From RGIG3009 sp045648765 (lineage in GTDB: Bacteria; Bacillota; Clostridia; Oscillospirales; Acutalibacteraceae), in the NCBI GenBank assembly GCA_045648765.1, contig JAZROQ010000041.1:1-64000 (forward strand): a stretch of 64,000 nt of DNA, given 5' to 3'. Below, one piece after another: positions 1-6,805 of the stretch (its first letter is position 1; the number at the start of each line of letters is the position of its first letter). Under the pieces are notes generated by a model. That model was not told where the DNA came from and did not search any database. It worked only from the letters and a program-made list of their open reading frames with translations. The position numbers and the translations under genes are program-made.

Positions 1-314
1 CTTCGCCTAAACTCCCGTTACTTCCCATAGCGGGAGGTGAAAAGGACGACGCTTTATTGACAACTGTTGAGCCTAAACCTATGGTGTTGCTAAACGACGA
101 GCAAAAGAAACTTTCTGTTTCGATTAACTTGCCACAATTTATGTGGGCTCCTGTTTTGGATGGTCAAACCGTTGGTTCTGTTGTTTATCAAATAGATGGT
201 TTAGTTGTTCAAAAGGTGCCTATTGTTATTAAAAACACGGTGACAAAACGTTTACAAAAAACCTTTTTTGAAAAATGGTTAGAATATTTTGTTTTTTTGA
301 TAGAAAAGTTATAG
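1..314 (+). CDS. D-alanyl-D-alanine carboxypeptidase (PBP5/DacF type), C-terminal part only
   Basis: The frame is open from the left edge of the window to the TAG at 312-314, so the start and the whole catalytic domain lie upstream of base 1. The visible part resembles the C-terminal beta domain of low-molecular-weight penicillin-binding proteins: strands around VSINLPQFMWAPVLDGQTVG and a following DGLVVQKVPIV repeat, which match the family pattern of a spaced strand, a GQ.VG turn and a second strand. It ends in a short hydrophobic tail (WLEYFVFLIEKL) that could be the membrane anchor. Family members trim the terminal D-Ala of peptidoglycan stem peptides at the outer membrane face. rluB follows 9 bases later, so they are probably cotranscribed. 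The SxxK, SxN and KTG motifs cannot be checked here. Confidence 0.7.
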   Translation, partial: SPKLPLLPIAGGEKDDALLTTVEPKPMVLLNDEQKKLSVSINLPQFMWAPVLDGQTVGSVVYQIDGLVVQKVPIVIKNTVTKRLQKTFFEKWLEYFVFLIEKL

Positions 315-323
315 GAGATAAAA

Positions 324-1139
324 ATGGCAGTAATTCGTTTGCAAAAATTTTTAGCCGATCGTGGGGTTGCTTCACGGCGCAAGGCGGAAGAAATGATAGA
401 GCAGGGAATAGTGCGTGTAAATGGACACCCGGCTAAATTAGGCGATAAAGTGGATGAACGACGCGATTTGGTAACGGTGCGGGGAAAACGCGTGGAAGCA
501 AAGAAAGAATTAGTTTATTTGATGCTTAACAAACCGCGCGGATATATTACCACTTTAAGTGATGAAAACGGCAGAAAGTGCGTTGCGGATTTAGTGCGCG
601 ATGTGGGGGTGAGAGTGTATCCCATAGGTCGCTTAGATAAAGATTCTGAAGGCATGTTGTTGTTGACAAACGATGGTGATTTTTCCAATGCTATGATGCA
701 TCCATCTACCCATGTACCGAAACATTATCGTGTTACTTTACGTTCGGTGGTTTTGCCGGAACAACTTGCACAACTGCGAGAAGGCGTTATGGTTGACGGT
801 CGAAAAACCTTGCCGGCTGATGTTTCTGTTGCAGTTGAAGAATCGGAAACGGCCTCTGCAACCCCCAGAACGGTGTTGGAAATCACTTTGTACGAAGGAA
901 GAAACCGACAAATCCGAAAAATGTGCGAAGCATTGGGATTGGAAGTGATACGCTTAAAACGTTTTGCTATCGGTAGCGTGAAATTAGGAATGTTACCTAC
1001 GGGAAAATGGCGATATTTGGACCCAAAAGAGGTGCGCGCGCTGGTTATGTCGGCAAAAGTGACAGAAAAAATAGCAGCCGAATATATAAAAAACGGAAAG
1101 AAGGTGTCACGTAATGATTACCATTCTTCCCGTCGATAA
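324..1139 (+). CDS. rluB: 23S rRNA pseudouridine synthase, RluB/RsuA family
   Basis: The 271-residue protein starts at an ATG preceded by a GGAGAT ribosome binding site. Residues about 4-50 form an S4 RNA-binding domain (RLQKFLADRGVASRRKAEEM). The catalytic motif is GRLDKDSEGMLLLTND at about residues 102-117, with Asp105 as the expected nucleophile, and GRNRQIRKM near residue 190 is the usual C-terminal motif. RluB converts a uridine in helix 89/90 of 23S rRNA to pseudouridine; RsuA acts on 16S rRNA, and the two are hard to separate by eye. In Firmicutes rluB commonly follows dacF/scpB-type genes, as here. The extra basic C-terminal tail is typical. Its end overlaps the next gene by 26 bases. 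Confidence 0.9.
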   Translation: MAVIRLQKFLADRGVASRRKAEEMIEQGIVRVNGHPAKLGDKVDERRDLVTVRGKRVEAKKELVYLMLNKPRGYITTLSDENGRKCVADLVRDVGVRVYPIGRLDKDSEGMLLLTNDGDFSNAMMHPSTHVPKHYRVTLRSVVLPEQLAQLREGVMVDGRKTLPADVSVAVEESETASATPRTVLEITLYEGRNRQIRKMCEALGLEVIRLKRFAIGSVKLGMLPTGKWRYLDPKEVRALVMSAKVTEKIAAEYIKNGKKVSRNDYHSSRR

Positions 1140-1470
1140 GGAAAAAGCAGTTGAACTTGCAAAAAAAGAAAATATTGCTTTCCCTGTGTCGGCTATGAAA
1201 ATGACAGATGCTTCAGAAGAACTTGGGTATGTGTTATATCGCGTGGAAAAAGATACTTTGGAAATTTTAAAATTATTTTCTTGCGAATCTTTTTTAGAGG
1301 AAGGTTTGGTCCGTGCGGCGTTAAATGATGGGGTAAACCGTCAAGCGATAACAGCAATTTGTCGCGATACTTCACTTTTTTTCTTGCTGGAATCACTCGG
1401 CTTTTCACAACAAAATGACAGCATGACAATTTTTATTCCTGACTTTTTCAACAAACCGTGTCATCACTGA
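1114..1470 (+). CDS. Small GNAT-like hypothetical protein
   Basis: The 118-residue protein starts at ATG 1114, inside the 3' end of rluB, with an AAGGTG ribosome binding site 8 bases upstream, so translation is probably coupled. The order LGYVLYRVEKDTLEILKLF, then EEGLVRAALNDGVNRQA, then FLLESLGF resembles the core of an acyl-CoA N-acyltransferase fold: a central strand, the helix after the acetyl-CoA loop, and the final 'LLxxLGF' segment. The classical Q/RxxGxG/A loop is not seen, so it may be a degenerate or non-catalytic member. Similar short proteins sit downstream of rluB-like genes in Clostridia. No substrate can be given. Confidence 0.6.
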   Translation: MITILPVDKEKAVELAKKENIAFPVSAMKMTDASEELGYVLYRVEKDTLEILKLFSCESFLEEGLVRAALNDGVNRQAITAICRDTSLFFLLESLGFSQQNDSMTIFIPDFFNKPCHH

Positions 1471-1523
1471 CCAAAAGTAATAAGGAATTGGCTTTTTTTA
1501 TGGTTTTTTCTTTGGAAAATTGC

Positions 1524-1552
1524 TTGTTTTTTAAGGCAAAATAAGGTATAAT
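1524..1552 (+). promoter_or_regulatory. Sigma-A-type promoter of the carboxyltransferase operon
   Basis: TTGTTT (1524-1529), a 17-base spacer and a perfect TATAAT (1547-1552) precede the carboxyltransferase gene. The predicted transcript would start near 1559, about 50 bases before the ATG at 1609. Confidence 0.65.
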
Positions 1553-1608
1553 GATAACAATATATTATATTGGGTATTTTTGGTTTGATAGGGAGGTTGT
1601 TCAAAAGC

Positions 1609-2871
1609 ATGAGTGTTAAAACGCTTGATGCCCGGCAACAGTTAGAACTGCTTTTTGATGCCGGAACATTTACAGAAATTGACCGTTTAATGCAAGATGG
1701 CGAAAAAGCGGTTTCGGTTGTTAGCGGCTATGGTTACGTTAACGATATGCCTGTATATGCCTTTGCACAGGACAAGTCTGTAAGCAATGGTGCTGTTAGC
1801 AAAGCGCATGCGTCAAAAATTCAATCGATATACCGTTTGGCAGAACAAAACGGAGCTCCGGTTATTGGTTTGTTTGACAGCGATGGTATTCGTCTGGCGG
1901 AAGGTTTACAAGCAATGGATGCCGTGGCGGATATTTTGTCTGTCGCTAACAACATTTCCGGAGTGGTACCGCAAATAGCTGTGATCACAGGTTCTTGCGT
2001 CGGTTCGGCTGCTTTGATTGCTTCGGCAGCAGACATAGTGATTGCTGTAAACGATGCCGATTATTATTTGAATCAGGGTGACGATACTGCTAATGTCGAT
2101 GTGTTTGCAGAAACAGTGGAAGACGCTTTGCAAAAAGCACGTGAAATAGTGGGCTATTTCCCTCTGAACAATTTGTCGGCAGCACCGGTTGTAGAATCGG
2201 CAGATGTGGTTAACACAGCATCTGAAAATGCTTTAGAGTTGTTAGCAGACGCAGGATCTATTGTTTCTTTACATCGCGATACGGTGGCTTCTTTCGCTCG
2301 TATCAATGGCGCTTCTTGCGGTGTTGTTACGTTGCAATCGGATGATAAATTGTCCTGTTGCGCCGTTTCTCGTGCAGCGCGTTTTGTACGTCTTTGCGAT
2401 AGTTTTTCACTGCCGGTGATTACCGTGGTAGATGCTGCCGGTTTTTCCGGGTTAAAATGCGCTGCCAAATTGTGTCAAGCCTACGCCGAGGCAACAACGG
2501 CTAAAATCACATTGATTACCGGCAAGGCTTATGGTCCGCTTTATATTGCCGTGGCAGGTAAAACCGCCGGTGCTGATGTGGTGCTTGCTTGGGAAGATGC
2601 CTCCATTTCGGCCTTAGCTCCTGAAACGGCTATTCACATTCTGTGGGCAGACCGTTTGGCAGAAATGAAAGACCCCAAAACGGATTGTGCCGCTTTGGCA
2701 GAAGAATACAGAGTTACTTGCTGCAATGCAGAAAACGCGGCAAAACAAGGTGCTGTTACCGATGTGATTACGCGTGAGGAAAGCCGCGCAGCTGTTGCTT
2801 CGTTTATGGAAATGATTTCCGGCAAGCGTGTAACGAAATTACCTAAAAAACACGCTAACATTCGTTTGTAA
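1609..2871 (+). CDS. Acyl-CoA carboxyltransferase (12S/MmdA-like), shortened
   Basis: I place the start at ATG 1609 because GGGAGG lies at 1591-1596; a TTG 39 bases upstream is in frame but has no ribosome binding site. The 420-residue protein has the two-lobed crotonase-like fold of biotin-dependent carboxyltransferases: N-lobe VIGLFDSDGIRLAEGLQAMD and ITGSCVGSAALIASAADIV; C-lobe VVDAAGFSGLKCAAKLCQAY, ITGKAYGPLYIAVAGKTAGA and VVLAWEDASISALAPE. Family members of the methylmalonyl-CoA decarboxylase/transcarboxylase type are usually about 510 residues; this one is clearly shorter, and the stretch after the 'D(V/A)xGF' motif lacks the usual PGxxQE segment. With the biotin carrier and 5S-type subunit downstream it probably moves CO2 between biotin and an acyl-CoA. 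The substrate is unknown. Confidence 0.75.
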   Translation: MSVKTLDARQQLELLFDAGTFTEIDRLMQDGEKAVSVVSGYGYVNDMPVYAFAQDKSVSNGAVSKAHASKIQSIYRLAEQNGAPVIGLFDSDGIRLAEGLQAMDAVADILSVANNISGVVPQIAVITGSCVGSAALIASAADIVIAVNDADYYLNQGDDTANVDVFAETVEDALQKAREIVGYFPLNNLSAAPVVESADVVNTASENALELLADAGSIVSLHRDTVASFARINGASCGVVTLQSDDKLSCCAVSRAARFVRLCDSFSLPVITVVDAAGFSGLKCAAKLCQAYAEATTAKITLITGKAYGPLYIAVAGKTAGADVVLAWEDASISALAPETAIHILWADRLAEMKDPKTDCAALAEEYRVTCCNAENAAKQGAVTDVITREESRAAVASFMEMISGKRVTKLPKKHANIRL

Positions 2872-2903
2872 GAAAGAATTTATAAAAAGAAAGGTCGATA
2901 TTT

Positions 2904-3323
2904 ATGAAACAATTCAACATTACTGTTAATGGGAAAACCTATTCTGTCCAAGTGGAAGAAGTCGCTGCCGGCTCTGCACCTGTTGTTGCTGCACCTGCTC
3001 CGGCAGTAGTTGCAGCCCCTGCGCCTGCACCGGTTGCTCCTGTTGCTGCTGCGCCTGCAGCTCCTGCACCTGCCGAGGCTCCTGCGGCGGTTGCACCTGT
3101 TTCCGCCGGCGCTGAAACCGTTACTGCTCCTATGCCGGGTACCATCGTTAACGTGTTGGTTTCTGCCGGTCAAGCGGTAAAATCCGGTGACACTTTGCTT
3201 GTTTTGGAAGCAATGAAAATGGAAAACGAAATCATGGCTCCTCGCGATGGCGTGGTTGCCGGTGTGCATGTTGCCAAAGGCGATAGCGTTGATTCCGGTA
3301 AAGTGTTAGTTTCGTTGCAATAA
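2904..3323 (+). CDS. Biotin carboxyl carrier protein
   Basis: The 139-residue protein has a short N-terminal domain (residues 1-20), an Ala/Pro/Val-rich flexible linker (about 21-70) and a biotinyl domain (about 72-139). The biotinylation motif EAMKMEN places the biotin on Lys105. A GAAAGG ribosome binding site precedes ATG 2904. The carrier would shuttle carboxybiotin between the two carboxyltransferase subunits encoded on either side. The linker DNA is low in complexity and produces long open frames on the opposite strand that are not genes. Its size and layout match the 1.3S subunit of transcarboxylase and the gamma/biotin subunits of decarboxylases. Confidence 0.92.
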   Translation: MKQFNITVNGKTYSVQVEEVAAGSAPVVAAPAPAVVAAPAPAPVAPVAAAPAAPAPAEAPAAVAPVSAGAETVTAPMPGTIVNVLVSAGQAVKSGDTLLVLEAMKMENEIMAPRDGVVAGVHVAKGDSVDSGKVLVSLQ

Positions 3324-3343
3324 TTGGGAAGGGATTGATTGGT

Positions 3344-4744
3344 TTGGCAAAGGTCGGAATTACCGAAACCATTCTTCGAGATGCGCATCAATCTTTGATT
3401 GCTACTCGTATGACAACCGAAGAGATGTTACCGGCATTAGAAATGTTAGACGATATCGGCTATCATTCATTGGAATGCTGGGGTGGCGCTACTTTTGACT
3501 CTTGTCTTCGCTTTTTGAACGAAGATCCTTGGGAACGGTTGCGCACGCTGAAAAAGCATATGCCCAAAACGCCGTTGCAAATGTTGTTCCGTGGTCAAAA
3601 CATGTTAGGATATCGTCATTATGCTGATGATGTTGTGGAATATTTTGTCCAAAAATCGGTTGCTAACGGTATCGTCGTTATTCGTATTTTTGATGCATTG
3701 AACGATATTCGCAATTTGGAAACTTCCATTAAAGCAGCAAAAAAAGAAAAAGGTGCTCACGTTCAGGTGGCTGTGTCGTATACTACCAGCCCTGTGCATG
3801 ATGTGGAATATTTTGTGAACTACGCAAAACAACTGGAATCTGCCGGTGCGGATTCGATTTGTATCAAAGATATGGCGGGTCTGTTAGTCCCGTATGCTAC
3901 GTATGAGTTGGTTCGTGAGATCAAAAAAGAAGTGGCTATTCCGGTACAGTTGCATTCGCATTATACTGCCGGTATTGCAGACATGGTTTTGATGAAAGGT
4001 ATTGAAGCCGGTGCATCGGTGATAGACACGGCTCTTTCGCCGTTGGCAATGGGTACTTCGCACCCGGCAACCGAATCGATGGTGGCTGCGTTGGCGGGTA
4101 CGGAATATGACACCGGTTTGGATTTGGTGAAACTGAAAGAAGTTAGCGGGTATTTCCAATCTCTTCGTAAAAAGTACATGGAAAACAGCTTGCTGAACCC
4201 GAAAATGTTGGAAGTGGATACCAATGCTTTGATTTATCAAGTGCCGGGCGGTATGCTTTCGAACTTGGTAAGTCAACTTAAACAAGCCGGACGCGAGGAC
4301 CAATTGGAAGAAGTTCTCAGAGAGGTACCGCGCGTGAGAGAAGATGCCGGATATCCTCCTTTGGTGACGCCTTCTTCGCAAATTGTTGGTACACAAGCGG
4401 TGTTCAACGTTATTGGCGGAGAACGTTACAAAATGGTTACCAAAGAATTCAAAGGCTTGGTACGCGGGGAATATGGCGCTACTCCGGTGCCGATTGCTCC
4501 TGAATTTATTGAAAAGATTATTGGCGATGAACAACCGATTACTTGTCGCCCTGCCGACCGTCTGGAACCGGAATTGGATACCATTCGCGAAGAAATGAAA
4601 GAATGGTATGAACAAGAAGAAGACGTGTTGACGTATGCGCAATTTGGGCAAGTAGCTGTGAAATTTTTTGAAAATCGTCGTAATGAAAAATATCATATAG
4701 ATGGGAAACACCTAAACGTAGAAGAAAAGGTTCATCCCGTCTAA
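3344..4744 (+). CDS. oadA: Oxaloacetate decarboxylase alpha / transcarboxylase 5S-type carboxyltransferase
   Basis: TTG 3344 is the best start, 10 bases after GGGAAGGGA; a TTG at 3335 would touch the ribosome binding site. The 466-residue TIM-barrel enzyme shows ETILRDAHQSLIATRM at its start, MLFRGQNMLGYRHYADDVV near residue 85 and the metal-binding HSHYTAGIADM near residue 205, all hallmarks of pyruvate/oxaloacetate carboxyltransferase domains. Lys in SICIKDMAGLL is the expected carbamylated lysine. It stops without a biotinyl domain, which is encoded separately just upstream. The reaction is transfer of CO2 between biotin and pyruvate/oxaloacetate. No OadB-like sodium-pumping membrane subunit is present nearby. 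A hairpin follows the stop codon. Confidence 0.88.
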   Translation: MAKVGITETILRDAHQSLIATRMTTEEMLPALEMLDDIGYHSLECWGGATFDSCLRFLNEDPWERLRTLKKHMPKTPLQMLFRGQNMLGYRHYADDVVEYFVQKSVANGIVVIRIFDALNDIRNLETSIKAAKKEKGAHVQVAVSYTTSPVHDVEYFVNYAKQLESAGADSICIKDMAGLLVPYATYELVREIKKEVAIPVQLHSHYTAGIADMVLMKGIEAGASVIDTALSPLAMGTSHPATESMVAALAGTEYDTGLDLVKLKEVSGYFQSLRKKYMENSLLNPKMLEVDTNALIYQVPGGMLSNLVSQLKQAGREDQLEEVLREVPRVREDAGYPPLVTPSSQIVGTQAVFNVIGGERYKMVTKEFKGLVRGEYGATPVPIAPEFIEKIIGDEQPITCRPADRLEPELDTIREEMKEWYEQEEDVLTYAQFGQVAVKFFENRRNEKYHIDGKHLNVEEKVHPV

Positions 4745-4756
4745 GATTGACTATTG

Positions 4757-4788
4757 TCCGAAAGCCCTTTTTTAGGGCTTTCGGATTT
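4757..4788 (+). terminator. Terminator hairpin after the carboxyltransferase operon
   Basis: A perfect 12-bp stem (4757-4768 with 4774-4785) and a 5-base loop lie 12 bases after the oadA-type stop codon. The following T run is weak (only TTT), so some read-through into yicC is possible. Confidence 0.7.
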
Positions 4789-4809
4789 GGCAATTAAAGG
4801 AGTGTTAAA

Positions 4810-5688
4810 ATGATACGCAGCATGACCGGTTACGGCCGTTACCAAGAGGTAGTTAACGGTTTTGATGTTACCGTGGAAATAAAGTCGGTAAACCACCGTT
4901 TTTTTGAATATTCTTCTCGTTTACCGCGTACTTGTGGTTTTTTGGATGATAAATTAAAAAACTTTTTACAGCAGCGAATTGCTCGTGGAAAAGTGGAAGT
5001 GTATGTTTCGCTCGATGCCGTGGAAGAAGCAGAAAGCCATGTTGCCATCAATTCGTTGTTAGCAAAATCTTATCGTGAAGCATTACAAGAGTTATCGGAG
5101 TTGCTTGATGTTCGAGACGATACTTCTGTGATGAATATTGCTCGTTTCCCCGATGTGTTGACCGTTCGAAAATCCGAAACCGATGAAAACGCTATTTGGA
5201 TGGCGGTCGAAAAAGTTGTCGGTATGGCTTTACAACAATTTATTGCTATGCGAGAAAAAGAAGGCGAACGATTGCGCGAAGACGTGTTGACACGTCGTGA
5301 TTTTTTACTTACCGCCGTTGCCACGGTTGAAGAACGTTCACCTCAAACCGTGCGCGAACATATGGAAAAGGTAGAATCTCGTATGCGCGAATTGCTTGGT
5401 ACAGCTACCGTTGATGAGCAACGTTTGCTGACAGAAGCAGCCATTTTTGCCGATAAGATTGCAACAGCGGAAGAAACCGTGCGGTTGCGCAGTCACTTGG
5501 AGCAATTGGAACAATTGCTAAACAGCGGTGAGCCTGTGGGTAGAAAGCTTGACTTTTTGGTACAGGAAATCAACCGTGAAACCAATACCATTGGTTCCAA
5601 AGCACAAGATTTACAATTGGCGCAAGTTGTAGTAAATATGAAAGCGGAAATTGAAAAAATCAGAGAACAAATTCAAAACATCGAATAA
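4810..5688 (+). CDS. yicC: YicC-family endoribonuclease
   Basis: The 292-residue protein opens with the family signature MIRSMTGYGR and has the conserved EIKSVNHRFFEYSSRLP segment near residue 25. The C-terminal DUF1732 part contains RKLDFLVQEINRETNTIGSK (about residues 248-267), very well conserved in this family. AAAGGAGTG precedes the ATG. YicC proteins are hexameric endoribonucleases, shown in E. coli to act on small RNAs. In Firmicutes the gene heads the yicC-remA-gmk-rpoZ string, as here, which supports the call. It is the first gene of the long housekeeping operon, which runs to rsgA with short gaps or overlaps. Confidence 0.93.
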   Translation: MIRSMTGYGRYQEVVNGFDVTVEIKSVNHRFFEYSSRLPRTCGFLDDKLKNFLQQRIARGKVEVYVSLDAVEEAESHVAINSLLAKSYREALQELSELLDVRDDTSVMNIARFPDVLTVRKSETDENAIWMAVEKVVGMALQQFIAMREKEGERLREDVLTRRDFLLTAVATVEERSPQTVREHMEKVESRMRELLGTATVDEQRLLTEAAIFADKIATAEETVRLRSHLEQLEQLLNSGEPVGRKLDFLVQEINRETNTIGSKAQDLQLAQVVVNMKAEIEKIREQIQNIE

Positions 5689-5703
5689 CGGAGGGGATAA
5701 AAG

Positions 5704-5967
5704 ATGCGTTTGATTAACATAGGTTTCGGAAACATGGTGGCGGCCGGTCGGTTGGTAGCCATTGTAAGCCCCGAATCCGCACCCATTAAACGGATTATTC
5801 AAGAAGCCAAAGACCGTGGTATGTTAATCGATGCCACTTATGGTCGTCGTACCCGTGCCGTGTTGATTACCGATAGCGATCATGTTGTTTTATCGGCGGT
5901 GCAACCCGAAACAGTAGCCAACCGTATGAGCGAAGATAACGGGGGGGATTCCGAGCGTGGCGAATAA
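5704..5967 (+). CDS. remA: RemA-family DNA-binding regulator (DUF370)
   Basis: The 87-residue protein starts MRLINIGFGNMVAAGRLVAIVSP, the family opening, and continues with GRRTRAVLITDSDHVVLSA. In Bacillus subtilis RemA binds DNA as a polymer with a LytTR-like fold and activates biofilm matrix genes. Here a polysaccharide operon lies at the other end of the window, but no link is shown. A GGAGGGG ribosome binding site precedes ATG 5704. Its end overlaps the start of gmk by 11 bases. Length and synteny both fit the family. Confidence 0.93.
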   Translation: MRLINIGFGNMVAAGRLVAIVSPESAPIKRIIQEAKDRGMLIDATYGRRTRAVLITDSDHVVLSAVQPETVANRMSEDNGGDSERGE

Positions 5968-6583
5968 GTCTGATAAAGGTTTGCTGATCGTTTTTTCCGG
6001 ACCATCCGGTTGCGGAAAAGGAACGCTGGTATCGGCACTGTTAGCAAAACGAAATGATACGGTTTTATCTGTTTCGGTTACCACACGTGCTCCTCGTCCC
6101 GGCGAAATAGATGGGTATCATTACTTTTTCCGCAGTAGAGAAGAAGTTGAAAAAATGATACAAAATGACGAACTGTTAGAGTTTGCCGAATATAGCGGTA
6201 ACTACTACGGCACCCCTCGTGCAGCAGTTGAAGAACAACTCAATGCGGGGAAAAACGTTATTTTGGAAATTGAAGTACAAGGTGCCGAAAAGGTGATGAG
6301 TCATTGCGATGATTATGTCTCGGTATTCTTAGCGGTTCCTTCTATTCAAGAATTAGAATCAAGACTTCGTGGTAGAGGCACCGAATCGGAAGAACGTATT
6401 ACACAACGTATGAGCGCTGCTATTCGCGAAATCTCTTGTGCTGAAAAATATCAGTATTTAGTGTTGAATGATGATATTTCGTTGGCAGTAGAACGCTTGA
6501 ATACCATTATCGATGCAGAAAAAATGCGGGTCACCCGTAATAAAAATATATTGGAGGATATGTATTATGTTGAAACCGAGTGA
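5957..6583 (+). CDS. gmk: Guanylate kinase
   Basis: GTG 5957 is the start, just downstream of a G-rich stretch in the end of remA. The 208-residue protein has the P-loop FSGPSGCGKGTL (about residues 13-24), VTTRAPRPGEIDGYHYFF in the GMP-binding region and EFAEYSGNYYGTP. It phosphorylates GMP to GDP with ATP, a step in GTP supply. Size and position between remA and rpoZ are standard for Firmicutes. Its 3' end overlaps rpoZ by 17 bases. Confidence 0.96.
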   Translation: MANKSDKGLLIVFSGPSGCGKGTLVSALLAKRNDTVLSVSVTTRAPRPGEIDGYHYFFRSREEVEKMIQNDELLEFAEYSGNYYGTPRAAVEEQLNAGKNVILEIEVQGAEKVMSHCDDYVSVFLAVPSIQELESRLRGRGTESEERITQRMSAAIREISCAEKYQYLVLNDDISLAVERLNTIIDAEKMRVTRNKNILEDMYYVETE

Positions 6584-6761
6584 TATTGAAAATTTGAAAG
6601 GTAATCACAGCCGTTACGCTGTGGTTATCGGTGTTGCTAAACGTGCCAGAGATATTGCACAAAATGCCGAAGATAACGATATTATTTTGATTGAAAAACC
6701 GGTTAGCCTTGCTATTTCCGATTTTACCGAAGGCGACTATAAAATGGTCGTTTCTGAATAA
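6567..6761 (+). CDS. rpoZ: RNA polymerase omega subunit
   Basis: The start is ATG 6567 (MLKPSDIENL), chosen because TTGGAGGAT lies just upstream and because family members begin at this point; a longer open frame from 6513 only adds residues read from gmk in another frame. The 64-residue product has the conserved SRYAVVIGVAKRARDI segment (about residues 15-30), which packs around the beta-prime C-terminus and helps RNA polymerase assembly. In many Firmicutes coaBC follows rpoZ; here priA follows directly after 44 bases. Confidence 0.93.
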   Translation: MLKPSDIENLKGNHSRYAVVIGVAKRARDIAQNAEDNDIILIEKPVSLAISDFTEGDYKMVVSE

Positions 6762-6805
6762 GCAATACATCAAACCATATAAAAGCGAAAGGAGTGGAAG
6801 GCGAT

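Noticed and set aside
2880..3269. 129-residue Arg/Cys/Asn-rich open frame on the minus strand
   Set aside because: It is the antisense of the Ala/Pro-rich linker of the biotin carrier gene; no ribosome binding site and biased composition.
3884..4711. 275-residue open frame on the minus strand inside the oadA-type gene
   Set aside because: Antisense shadow of a well-supported carboxyltransferase; its composition (rich in Phe, His, Arg) is that of a mirror frame.
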